64,000 bases of DNA, taken from Trichormus sp. NMC-1 (GTDB lineage Bacteria > Cyanobacteriota > Cyanobacteriia > Cyanobacteriales > Nostocaceae). This document shows, piece after piece, positions 17,032-25,217 of the stretch. Each line of letters starts with the position of its first letter. Position 1 is the first letter of the stretch. The DNA lies in contig NZ_LZQD01000001.1 of assembly GCF_001858025.1 (NCBI RefSeq), positions 124,001 through 188,000 of the forward strand, given 5' to 3'. A program made the position numbers and the translations under genes. The notes under the pieces were generated by a model. The model was not told where the DNA came from. It saw nothing but the letters and a program-made list of their open reading frames with translations, and searched no databases.

Positions 17032-17187
17032 TTAAACAATACGTCTCCCTATAAATAAGTTGTAGACAATGCCAATCAGTGCCAAAATCAAAAGCAGGTG
17101 AATTAAGCTGCCACCAATGTGAATTGAGACTCCTAACAACCAGAGAATGAAAAGTACAACAACAGCAGTCCAGATAAGATTCAACAT
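17032..17187 (-). CDS. lmo0937-family (DUF5670) small membrane protein
   Basis: A 51-aa protein reading MLNLIWTAVVVLFILWLLGV, then SIHIGGSLIHLLLILALIG and IVYNLFIGRR. This two-helix layout with a central (F/I)HIGG.LIHLLL motif is the hallmark of the lmo0937/DUF5670 family, often stress-related but of unknown function. AAGGA sits 6 nt before the ATG. It is too short for many gene callers. Monocistronic, with about 340 bp of non-coding DNA upstream. Confidence 0.82.
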   Translation of the reverse strand: MLNLIWTAVVVLFILWLLGVSIHIGGSLIHLLLILALIGIVYNLFIGRRIV

Positions 17188-17530
17188 ATTTTCCTTTTTT
17201 ATGCAGATAAAATTAGTAAAAATTCAGTCAGAGTCGATATTTTTGGTCTTTGTTTTATCTATATCTATGAGCATTGTTATGTTTTGTAATTTTATTTTAT
17301 AATTAAAATATTTAAATATCATCTATAGCGAGAAACAGTTTTGATGATAATGTTGTCTATAATTAGACACATATAGCAATCTTAAATTAGAGCAAGGGTG
17401 CGTTATGCTGTGGCTAACGCACCTGAACTACTAGACATATCCGAAAAATAAATAATGTAGAGACGTTCCATGGAACGTCTCTACAAGGGTTCTAGGATAC
17501 GCATATTTCATTTCTGGAGATGTCTACTTG
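17188..17530. other. 343-bp gap with two palindromic repeats
   Basis: Non-coding. It contains the inverted repeat GGTGCGTTA/TAACGCACC (17397-17423), whose relative appears near 56874-56903, and the 28-bp palindrome listed next. An ATATAGCAATC phrase at 17371 matches the ends of the 4392-4494 element. Confidence 0.55.
17457..17484. repeat. 28-bp perfect palindrome (GTAGAGACGTTCCA half-site)
   Basis: The half-site GTAGAGACGTTCCA is followed by its exact reverse complement, 46 bp downstream of the ychF stop. It has the same length and GTAG/CTAC ends as the elements at 1095 and 45750 but a different core. A degraded copy lies at 18900-18927. Confidence 0.85.
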
Positions 17531-18622
17531 CTACACATTAAAACGGAATAACATCACATCACCTTCTTGGACAATATACTCTTTACCTTCACTTCTGACT
17601 AAGCCTTTTTCTTTGGCTGCATTCATCGAACCATGTGTTACTAAATCATTATAAGCAACAGTTTCAGCGCGAATAAATCCCCGTTCAAAATCAGAATGAA
17701 TTACTCCTGCGGCTTGAGGTGCAGACATCCCGGCATTAATTGTCCAAGCGCGGGTTTCTTTAGGACCACAGGTAAAATATGTCCGCAAACCTAAAAGAGT
17801 GTAAGTTGCACGAATCAAAGATTTTAAACCACCTTCTTTTACACCCAAAGATTCCAGAAAGTCAGCTTTATCTGCTTCTGGTAATTCCACTAATTCTGCT
17901 TCTACTTGTGCGGAAACAATCACAACTTGAGCATTTTCTTGAGCAGCAACTTCTCGCACTCTTTCCACAAAATCATTACCAGTTGCTAAGTCATCTTCAG
18001 AAACATTAGCAGCGTAAATAATCGGTTTATTGGTAAGTAATCCTAAGCCTTTAATAATTTCAGCTTCTTCTGCATTCAAACTTACTTGACGGACAGATTT
18101 ACCTTCATTTAAAGCAGCGGCTAATTTTTCCAGAATTGTAACTTCAAATTGTGCATCTTTGCTGGTGCGTGCTAGTTTGCGAGTTCTATCAATACGGCGT
18201 TCAATTTGGAATAAGTCTGATAAACCAAGTTCTAAATTAATGATTTCAATATCTCGCGCTGGGTCAACTGAACCGGCAACGTGAATGATATCATCATTTT
18301 CAAAACAACGGACGACATGAACGATCGCATCAACTTCCCGAATGTGGGATAAAAATTGATTACCCAGTCCTTCTCCTTGACTTGCACCTTTCACTAAACC
18401 GGCGATATCGACAAATTCGACACGGGCGGGTACGATTTGTACTGAAGTAGCAATTTTTGCCAAAACGTTTAACCGGTCGTCTGGTACTGAGACAATGCCA
18501 ACATTCGGTTCGATGGTGCAAAATGGGAAATTAGCGGCTTCGGCTTTAGCGTTAGCCACTACAGCGTTAAATAAGGTTGATTTTCCGACGTTGGGAAGTC
18601 CGACAATTCCGGCTCTTAGCAT
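17531..18622 (-). CDS. ychF: Redox-regulated ATPase YchF (Obg family)
   Basis: 363 aa, the standard length. N-terminal P-loop domain with G1 GLPNVGKSTLFNA (residues 8-20), G3 DIAGLVKGAS, and a G4-like YAANVSE in place of NKxD, which explains the family's ATP preference. A helical insertion comes next, then a C-terminal TGS domain (GPKETRAWTINAG, HSDFERGFIRAE). YchF is a ribosome-associated ATPase involved in stress and oxidative responses. The start at ATG 18622 gives the usual MLRAGIVGLPNVGKST. Confidence 0.96.
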   Translation of the reverse strand: MLRAGIVGLPNVGKSTLFNAVVANAKAEAANFPFCTIEPNVGIVSVPDDRLNVLAKIATSVQIVPARVEFVDIAGLVKGASQGEGLGNQFLSHIREVDAIVHVVRCFENDDIIHVAGSVDPARDIEIINLELGLSDLFQIERRIDRTRKLARTSKDAQFEVTILEKLAAALNEGKSVRQVSLNAEEAEIIKGLGLLTNKPIIYAANVSEDDLATGNDFVERVREVAAQENAQVVIVSAQVEAELVELPEADKADFLESLGVKEGGLKSLIRATYTLLGLRTYFTCGPKETRAWTINAGMSAPQAAGVIHSDFERGFIRAETVAYNDLVTHGSMNAAKEKGLVRSEGKEYIVQEGDVMLFRFNV

Positions 18623-18660
18623 TGTAAATTTTAGATTTGGGTTTCAATTATAAGGATAAT

Positions 18661-18864
18661 TCAAACAGGTTGAGGAATGGTTTGGGGAATTGGCCCTGGT
18701 ACGGTTTGGGGAATTGGTGCGGGGACTGTTTCTGGTACTGGTTCGGGGAAAGGTGGGGGAATGGTTGGCTCTTGTGGTGTAGGCTGAGGACGTGGTGGTA
18801 GGGGGTTAATTTCAGGAGTGGGAATTTGGGGTTCGGGGATGGAGATAGCAGCGGGATTAATCAT
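18661..18864 (-). CDS. Small proline-rich protein (unknown)
   Basis: The ATG at 18864 is chosen (67 aa, MINPAAISIPEPQIPTPEIN); a longer frame would run back through the 28-bp palindrome at 18900-18927, which is unlikely to be coding. The protein is almost entirely proline-rich, with short repeats such as PETVPAPIPQTVPGPIPQTI, and has no signal peptide. Low-complexity, extended; it may be a surface or linker peptide. It ends 38 bp upstream of ychF on the same strand. Confidence 0.5.
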   Translation of the reverse strand: MINPAAISIPEPQIPTPEINPLPPRPQPTPQEPTIPPPFPEPVPETVPAPIPQTVPGPIPQTIPQPV

Positions 18865-18899
18865 GGTTAGTCTAAGTTGATAATGATGTAAAAAACTTT

Positions 18900-18927
18900 G
18901 TAGAGACGTTACATGGAACATCTCTAC
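18900..18927. repeat. Degenerate copy of the 28-bp GTAGAGACGTT palindrome
   Basis: GTAGAGACGTTACA followed by TGGAACATCTCTAC, two mismatched pairs, otherwise the same as the perfect palindrome at 17457-17484. Located just 5' of the proline-rich ORF. Confidence 0.7.
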
Positions 18928-18951
18928 ATTTAAAAAGATGACTCTTCTCAC

Positions 18952-19096
18952 ATCTTGCACCTGGCGACTGGAAGTCCCGGCTAGACAGACAAAACCCGCC
19001 TACGCGGGTTTGAAACCACTGATTTTCCGTGAGTCCGCGCAGGCGGACTTAGTTTGTGTAGCCACGAATTCTATTCGTTAGGGCTTGGTGCAAGAT
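18952..19096. repeat. MITE-like element (TIR ATCTTGCACC)
   Basis: Perfect 10-bp terminal repeats ATCTTGCACC (18952-18961) and GGTGCAAGAT (19087-19096) bound a 145-bp, ORF-free element. Within it, AAACCCGCCTACGCGGGTTT and GTCCGCGCAGGCGGAC form hairpins. The stretch ending in TAGTTTGTGTAGCC resembles the interior of the element at 56920-57117 (GGCGGGTTTAGTTTGTATAG), so the two share a module. Confidence 0.7.
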
Positions 19097-19117
19097 ATGT
19101 GTCTTGGGGAATCGCCT

Positions 19118-22100
19118 TTAAACAAATAGATTGGGAGTAATTACGGCTAAAACTCCACCTATTGTTGATGCGACTAGGGAGACAAAAGCGGCGTTAAATA
19201 GCCACCAAGCCGCATCTGCGAGGGCTTTTTTACTATCAATTGCTTGTTGTTTGGCTTGCTCTCTAATAGCTTGTAGTCTTTTTTGGGTTTCTTGCTGGAT
19301 GCGTTCGGCTCGGTGTAATACGCTATCCCGCGCTGATTCAACACGATTGATAATCTGATTAGCTTGCTCTGGAGAGATATCTGAACGAGAACTGAGGAGA
19401 GCAACTAGGGTATCATGGTCGAATTGAGAAAAGCGATCGCGCAATGCTTCAAATCCAGCTTGCGGATCATCGAAGATTTTAGCAACATCGTGCTGAATGC
19501 CTTCATAACTGAGTTCGGGACGGTCTAAGGCGTTGAGATAGTCGCGAACTCTGCCAAAAACACTGTCAACTAGCGATCGCATTCTTTGCTGAATTTGCTC
19601 GAATTGTTGAACTATCGAATCACGCACAGATTCAATTTGGTCTACAATTCGGTTTGCTTCTTCTTCAGAAATATCCTCACGTTGAGAAAGCAAAGCTACC
19701 AATGTAGAACGGTCAAATTTAGAAACACGCTCACCTAAACTACCAATACCTGCACCTGGTGAAGACAACAATAATTGCAAATCGCGTTTGATTCCTTCAG
19801 GACTCAATTCTTCTTTGTGGGTGTTACGGAGGTAATTTTCCAGATTGGCTTCAAAGTCTACCACCTGTTTAGTCGTGCGTTGCGCCAAACGTTGGGGTGC
19901 TTTAATAATATTAGCGATCGCTTGTTGTACAGAGTCGATGATTTGATTAACTTGCTCTTCATTCAAATCTTCGCGTCCAGCCAACAATTTAACTAATGTT
20001 TCCTGGTCAAATTGCGACAAGCGATTACGTAATGCTACAGCACCTTCTCTGGGGTCATTCAACAACTGTTGCAAATCTCGCTGAATACCTTCTGGATTAA
20101 GTTCTTCCAAGTTGGTATTTCGCAGATATTCTCTTATCGCTGTAGTCGTTTGTTCATACTGTTCTTGCGCTTTTTCGCCAACTTTCTGTGGTGCTTGCAG
20201 AATATTATCTTTTACTTTTTCCAAAGAGTCCAGAGTTTGGTTAATTTCTGACTCACTCAAATCTTGACGCTGACTCAATAATTGCACCAGCGTATCTCTA
20301 TCGAATTGCGATAAGCGAGAACTTAAAAGACTTATTCCTGCTTGTGGGTCTTCTAACAAAACTTGAAAATCACGCTTAATCCCTTCTGGATTCAGTTCTT
20401 CTTTGTTAGTATTCCGCAGATAATCTTCTACCCTTTGACGCAATTCATCAGCTTTATTTCTGGCTTGTTCTTGCGATTCTCTAGCTTGATCAATGATATG
20501 ATCACGGGTGCTTTCGAGTTGACCAATAATATTATTAGCTTCTTCTTCGCTAATATCATGACGTTGCTGGAGTAATGGGAAGAATGTATCCCGATTAAAT
20601 TTGCTCAACCGTTCCTGTAAATCTTCAAAACCAGCTTCTGGATCTCCCAGTATCACTCCAAAGTTACGCTCAATTCCTTCTAGATTCAATTCTTCTTGAT
20701 TCTCATTTCGCAAATAATCTTCTATCTGACTGCGAAGATTTTGTGATTTCTCTTGTTTTTCCGCCTGTTGAACAATTGGTAAAACTTCTTGCCGAATACT
20801 TTCTAATTGTTCAGAAATTTCTCGCATCCTATCTTCATTGATGTCACCACGTTGTTGCAGCAAATTAGAAAAGTAATCTTGATTGATTTCTTCTAAATTA
20901 TGGCGGACAGTGCTGGGGTTGGCATTGGGGTCATAAATCACTTCTCTAAATTCATCTTGAATCGTCAGGTGATTAAAATGCCAAGGGAAAGAATTAAGGA
21001 TATATTCTTCTACATCAGCCTTGATAGTATTTTGAGGTTGTGTGGATAATTTTCCACCTAATTGAGTACCTATTTTACTTGCTTGTTCACTGGTTTTGTT
21101 AATAACCTGTTTTAGTTGCTCAATAATTTTATTGATATCAACATCTTGAGCTTTACTGCCAATTTTTTTCAGTTCAGTTGTGATTTCTTGAACATTGATA
21201 TCAGAAATGTTAGCTCTCTCTAACACTGCTGTTCCTGCTGCACCTAAGCCATATTGAATAGCTTGATTGAGAAAACCATTAGTTTGTTTACCGTTTCCAC
21301 CACCAACAGTGATCAGTTGTTGCAGTCTTTCACCTAATTTTTCTGATTTTAATTCTTCTGGACTAGCAGACTTCAGTAAATCCAGCACTTTCTCTGTGGG
21401 ATTTTGGCGATTTAAAACTTGCTTCCAAGCATCCTCTAGTTGGTCAGCAATTTTATTCACATCTTCTTGAGAAAAGTCTGTCCGACTGCTGATTAAATCA
21501 ACAAAAGTTTGACGGTTGATATTTTTGAGAAATTCTCTATCGCCAATATCTCGCAAATCTACATCTTTTAACAACTGGTCAAATTGACTTCTAATTTCTT
21601 TGATATCTAGGCTTGGTAACTGTAGAGAACTCAAAGAAGTTTGCAAAGTATTTTTAATACTATCAGCATCAAAACCAGAAGTTAATTCTCGACGCACTGC
21701 GGCGGTTATTTCTTCAGCCGTAGAAACCATTTGTTTTTGAGCAACATTAGCACCAATAGCAGAAGTCGCTGTACCCAACAAACCTTGAATACCATTCGTT
21801 ACAGTGCTAACAAAAGAACCAATTACAGAACCTACAGCATTAGAACCCAGCCACATGATGACTGTGAAGTAGGTTGACCAAATAACGACACCGATTATTG
21901 CACCCAAAAATGCACTTTGAATTAAGCTCAGTTTAACCGCTAAAAAACAAGCGATAAATAATGCCAGACTGGAAGAAAAAATTGCCCAAGTCCCAATCTT
22001 GGCTTCAACTTTGCGAATACTTCCACCTACTGTTTGTGTATCATCAACATCAGAATATGCACCAGTTCCTAAAGCTGAAATTCCCGCAGCTACAGAGAGA

Positions 22101-22288
22101 TTAGTAAATAATAATTGAAAAGCAAATGCCATGACTACACCACATAGCAAAGCCAACAAAAATTTAGGACTAGAAAAAATCAATGGTGTTTGTACGGGAG
22201 TTAACACTTTAGCCGTTGCTTTTATCGGTGCTAATCCTAAATGTAAATAGCACGACTCAAAAGTCATGATCAAATTTGAAAAAATCAT
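19118..22288 (-). CDS. Large membrane protein with about seven tandem helical repeats
   Basis: 1056 aa. The start is fixed by AAGGAG 6 nt before ATG 22288. Three membrane segments lie in the first 150 residues (about 42-62, 98-118, 122-145) and one near the C-terminus (about residue 1030-1050). Between them is a long soluble region of roughly 100-residue repeats. Each has YLRNTNKEELNPEGI-, RLSQFDRDTLVQLLSQR- and DLSESEINQ-like blocks separated by coiled-coil, Gln/Glu-rich linkers. At least six repeats are clear and one more is diverged near residue 200-290. I do not recognise a named family. Two-end membrane anchoring with a repeat rod suggests a scaffold or tether. It has been preserved through repeat expansion with no frameshift. 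Confidence 0.75.
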   Translation of the reverse strand: MIFSNLIMTFESCYLHLGLAPIKATAKVLTPVQTPLIFSSPKFLLALLCGVVMAFAFQLLFTNLSVAAGISALGTGAYSDVDDTQTVGGSIRKVEAKIGTWAIFSSSLALFIACFLAVKLSLIQSAFLGAIIGVVIWSTYFTVIMWLGSNAVGSVIGSFVSTVTNGIQGLLGTATSAIGANVAQKQMVSTAEEITAAVRRELTSGFDADSIKNTLQTSLSSLQLPSLDIKEIRSQFDQLLKDVDLRDIGDREFLKNINRQTFVDLISSRTDFSQEDVNKIADQLEDAWKQVLNRQNPTEKVLDLLKSASPEELKSEKLGERLQQLITVGGGNGKQTNGFLNQAIQYGLGAAGTAVLERANISDINVQEITTELKKIGSKAQDVDINKIIEQLKQVINKTSEQASKIGTQLGGKLSTQPQNTIKADVEEYILNSFPWHFNHLTIQDEFREVIYDPNANPSTVRHNLEEINQDYFSNLLQQRGDINEDRMREISEQLESIRQEVLPIVQQAEKQEKSQNLRSQIEDYLRNENQEELNLEGIERNFGVILGDPEAGFEDLQERLSKFNRDTFFPLLQQRHDISEEEANNIIGQLESTRDHIIDQARESQEQARNKADELRQRVEDYLRNTNKEELNPEGIKRDFQVLLEDPQAGISLLSSRLSQFDRDTLVQLLSQRQDLSESEINQTLDSLEKVKDNILQAPQKVGEKAQEQYEQTTTAIREYLRNTNLEELNPEGIQRDLQQLLNDPREGAVALRNRLSQFDQETLVKLLAGREDLNEEQVNQIIDSVQQAIANIIKAPQRLAQRTTKQVVDFEANLENYLRNTHKEELSPEGIKRDLQLLLSSPGAGIGSLGERVSKFDRSTLVALLSQREDISEEEANRIVDQIESVRDSIVQQFEQIQQRMRSLVDSVFGRVRDYLNALDRPELSYEGIQHDVAKIFDDPQAGFEALRDRFSQFDHDTLVALLSSRSDISPEQANQIINRVESARDSVLHRAERIQQETQKRLQAIREQAKQQAIDSKKALADAAWWLFNAAFVSLVASTIGGVLAVITPNLFV

Positions 22289-22879
22289 TCTTTTCTCCTT
22301 AAATCTGAAGTAAAAACTACATAAGTTTCGTTAGAATAGCACCTCCAAACTACTCAAATTTTAATAATCCTACTGTGGAAATAATTCTGCTCATTGTCAG
22401 TATCAAAAGACTAATTATTACCCATCTAAAAAGTCAATCTAGTTGTAGTAGAGGTTTGACTCTCTCTTCTGACAGATGAAATGAGCAAACAAGTTTTTAG
22501 TGCTTATAAAGTGGCTAAAATCTGGTTTTAGTTTAAGGGGAGCAAATGTTGTGATTGTATACAGCGATTTCCACATTCATGAGGTACAGCAAGAAAGAAT
22601 TAACTGCATAGAGAAGAGGATGGACGCAGATAAGTTGCTACTTCAGTAGACTAGAAAACCCTATATACAGATTAGCTTCGTCTTGTCTCTAAAATCTTCT
22701 ACCATTCGACACATAGGGTTCTATGCTGCAAGAGCGATATATTTAGCTAAGAACTCTGGTTGACTAAGAAAACTACAGAAATTACGCAGAAATGAAGTAA
22801 AAGTCTTGATTTTTTGTAGGGGTAATTTATTATATAATATATATGAAGGCTTCCCGTAAGTGCTACGGGCAAGCTATGT
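22289..22879. other. 591-bp gap, no gene seen
   Basis: No convincing ORF. Small hairpins are present (CCCGTA/TACGGG at about 22853-22869; AACCCTAT/ATAGGGTT at about 22660-22720). It includes the promoter region of the 1056-aa gene. Confidence 0.5.
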
Positions 22880-23188
22880 TTAGTTATCATTTTTGTTAAA
22901 CAATTCTAATAACCCAATTGTACCGACAAAAAATGTATATGTTCCATATTTGATTGGTGTCTGATTTTGAGCGGGTGCATAATAAGCCGCAATTATTCCT
23001 TCTAGAAAATGAGCCGATAATGCAACATGAGCAATTATCAAAGCGGGAGTTAAGATACTTGGTATTTGACTGTTAGTTATTGATGTTTGGATATTCCATA
23101 ATTCTAAGCCTATTGCACTGGTGATAAGTGTGATGGATATGACTTTGATGATTGGGAATAGTTTGAATTTGATATCTTTTAAGTTCAT
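22880..23188 (-). CDS. Small membrane protein downstream of the HEPN gene
   Basis: A 102-aa protein with three hydrophobic segments (IIKVISITLITSAIGLELW; TPALIIAHVALSAHFLEGI; YGTYTFFVGTIGLLELF). Starts 38 bp after the HEPN gene stop on the same strand, so it may be a third member of that transcript, or an unrelated housekeeping gene. No domain recognised. I infer a real gene from hydrophobic pattern and position. Confidence 0.55.
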   Translation of the reverse strand: MNLKDIKFKLFPIIKVISITLITSAIGLELWNIQTSITNSQIPSILTPALIIAHVALSAHFLEGIIAAYYAPAQNQTPIKYGTYTFFVGTIGLLELFNKNDN

Positions 23189-23226
23189 GTTGCTTGATTA
23201 TTTAGGTAATAATAGGTTACATTTTA

Positions 23227-23865
23227 TTACATCAAATTATTGATTAACTCATCTATTTTTAAAAGTTCCTCAGTAATTTGCTTAACCGTATTTAATTCAG
23301 TTGCAGGATCTGGAGGTTGAAAAGTTCTGTATGATGTAGCTGATTTATGAGCTACCTTACCACGGTTTTCGCCAAATGTATTCATGGTAGCAAGCCAAGC
23401 AGGATCTAAATCATCACTATCTATCCCTATTGGTAATAGTAATGCCAAAATATGATCTTCTTTGACTCCATGATTTTGACTAATAACCCTTTTAAAACTT
23501 TCCAAAGCTAAGTCTATTTTCTTAGATATCTTGATTTTTTCCTCTTTAACTGTTTTACTTCCCTTTTTTGGTGTAAGTGTATCTGGTGGTTCATCCATAG
23601 TTAAACCAGAGAACCCAAGTAGACATATTAAAGTGCGAGTAGTCTTACCTGTTGTATCCCAAAGACTCTTGGCATTTTGAACAATTTCCCAAGCTCTCTC
23701 TTCAAGATAATACTCAATTTCAGCATGAGCAAAAACTCTGTATGCAGCAGTTTTGGATAACTGACTCTCAGAATATGAACCTGTCGGGCTAATCTCAGGA
23801 ATAAATTCCTCCTTTAACCTATTTAGCTCCCTGTTTAAAGTAAGAAATGTAGAAGATTCTGACAT
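23227..23865 (-). CDS. HEPN-type ribonuclease (MAE_28990/MAE_18760-like)
   Basis: A 212-aa, all-helical, cytosolic protein. It carries the HEPN catalytic motif R-x4-H as ENRGKVAHKS near residue 172-178, preceded by helices with conserved YRVFAHAEIEYYLEERAWE. In HEPN proteins the Arg and His line an RNA-cleavage site formed by a dimer. It matches the family named after the Microcystis loci MAE_28990/MAE_18760. It is 14 bp downstream of the DUF262 gene on the same strand, so the two are very probably one operon. I infer a toxin/defence effector; no antitoxin-like neighbour other than DUF262 is visible. Confidence 0.78.
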   Translation of the reverse strand: MSESSTFLTLNRELNRLKEEFIPEISPTGSYSESQLSKTAAYRVFAHAEIEYYLEERAWEIVQNAKSLWDTTGKTTRTLICLLGFSGLTMDEPPDTLTPKKGSKTVKEEKIKISKKIDLALESFKRVISQNHGVKEDHILALLLPIGIDSDDLDPAWLATMNTFGENRGKVAHKSATSYRTFQPPDPATELNTVKQITEELLKIDELINNLM

Positions 23866-23879
23866 ATTTCGATAACAAC

Positions 23880-25118
23880 CTACCTCAAACCATTGAAAAT
23901 AATCCGATTATCAACGAGTTCAGGTAGGTTAAACTCTACGTCTAAAACTTCTAATAGACTTTCACCCCACAATCTCAAACGATTGTAAGTTTCACGAATG
24001 TTCTTGGTTGTTCCTTCAACACCTTCTCTAAATTTGTTGTTTGATGAACATAATTTTTTTAAAGCTTCTTGAACTTTGTCTTTATGTCTTTCAGCAGATT
24101 GTCTTATGATTTCGTCTGAAAAATAAAAAACCATTACATCTAAAATTGCTCTATTAAAGCGTCTTCTATAGATTTTATCGTTGTTTAACCACATACGAGA
24201 AAAGTTTCTTTCTCCAAATATATTAATGGTTGTCTGTACTGCTTCTTCAAATTGGTTAACTACATTTTCAACATCATCATGTATGTTATCCCAATCTTTA
24301 TTAAGTTCTTGACAAGTCATATCAAGAAATGCTTTCAGATTTCCCCGATATTCAGATAGGAAATAATGGAATCCTACATAACGTAATAGTAATTCGACAT
24401 CTCGCATCCGAAAATCAGGATTTGGTGATTTGAATATTTTTTTAAGAGCCTGACTTTTAATTGATTGATCATCTAAGAAATTAATAAACAAACCAGGATG
24501 CAATGCTTGCCGAAGTTCTTGTGCAGATAAAGGTGTACTTTGTACATTCAAACGTAGAAAAATTTTATAAAGGAAATTTTCGCTATTTATATTCCGCAGA
24601 ACTATAGTACGAATAGTTTGGTTATCAATATCATCAACCTCTCTACTCAAAAATAAATGACTTGTTAAATCCTCATATTTATACCCATTCATATCAGTCC
24701 TAAATTCTAAATTTTTTAATGCAAAGTTATTGTTTGTCGTTTCACTTCTACCATAAAATTGAAGAATAGTTAACAATCGTTGTTTACCATCAAGAACGAT
24801 GAATTTACCTTTCTCCTGACGATTAACAGCTAATACTATTTGTGGTACTGGAAATCCAAGTATAAGTGATTCAATAAACCTACTTTTACGAGTTATATCC
24901 CAGGCATCTCTTCTTTGAAATCTTGGATTTAGCAATATATTCTCACGAATAAGTTGATCAAGTATTGTTGCTGTTGTCCAATCACTTCCCGAAACAACAA
25001 TTTTTGATATTTCCTTTAGCTCGGATTTCAGGTTGATATTAGACTGAGACTCAATTTCTTGATCTTCATCTTCTTCAAAAAACTCTACTTCTTCGTTAGG
25101 CATAGTTTTAGTCTGCAT
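23880..25118 (-). CDS. DUF262 (GmrSD N-like) domain protein
   Basis: 412 aa. An acidic N-terminal tail (EEVEFFEEDEDQE) precedes the DUF262 domain, with NPRFQRRDAW, SRFIESLILGFPVPQIVLA and the active-site-like VLDGKQRLLTIL (DGQQR in most relatives, here DGKQR). The C-terminal half is helical with no DUF1524 HNH motif (no HIxP seen), unlike GmrSD type IV restriction enzymes. DUF262 relates to the ParB/Srx NTPase-nuclease fold. Paired with the HEPN gene it probably senses a nucleotide or DNA state and controls the RNase. Start at ATG 25118. Confidence 0.8.
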   Translation of the reverse strand: MQTKTMPNEEVEFFEEDEDQEIESQSNINLKSELKEISKIVVSGSDWTTATILDQLIRENILLNPRFQRRDAWDITRKSRFIESLILGFPVPQIVLAVNRQEKGKFIVLDGKQRLLTILQFYGRSETTNNNFALKNLEFRTDMNGYKYEDLTSHLFLSREVDDIDNQTIRTIVLRNINSENFLYKIFLRLNVQSTPLSAQELRQALHPGLFINFLDDQSIKSQALKKIFKSPNPDFRMRDVELLLRYVGFHYFLSEYRGNLKAFLDMTCQELNKDWDNIHDDVENVVNQFEEAVQTTINIFGERNFSRMWLNNDKIYRRRFNRAILDVMVFYFSDEIIRQSAERHKDKVQEALKKLCSSNNKFREGVEGTTKNIRETYNRLRLWGESLLEVLDVEFNLPELVDNRIIFNGLR

Positions 25119-25217
25119 AAAAATTTGAACTTGGATAGAATATACCTTATTAGTTAATTATATTCTATACTTGTTCAGTTTTACCTAAAGTCCTAAACGC
25201 TTCCTTTCCTCCCAAAA

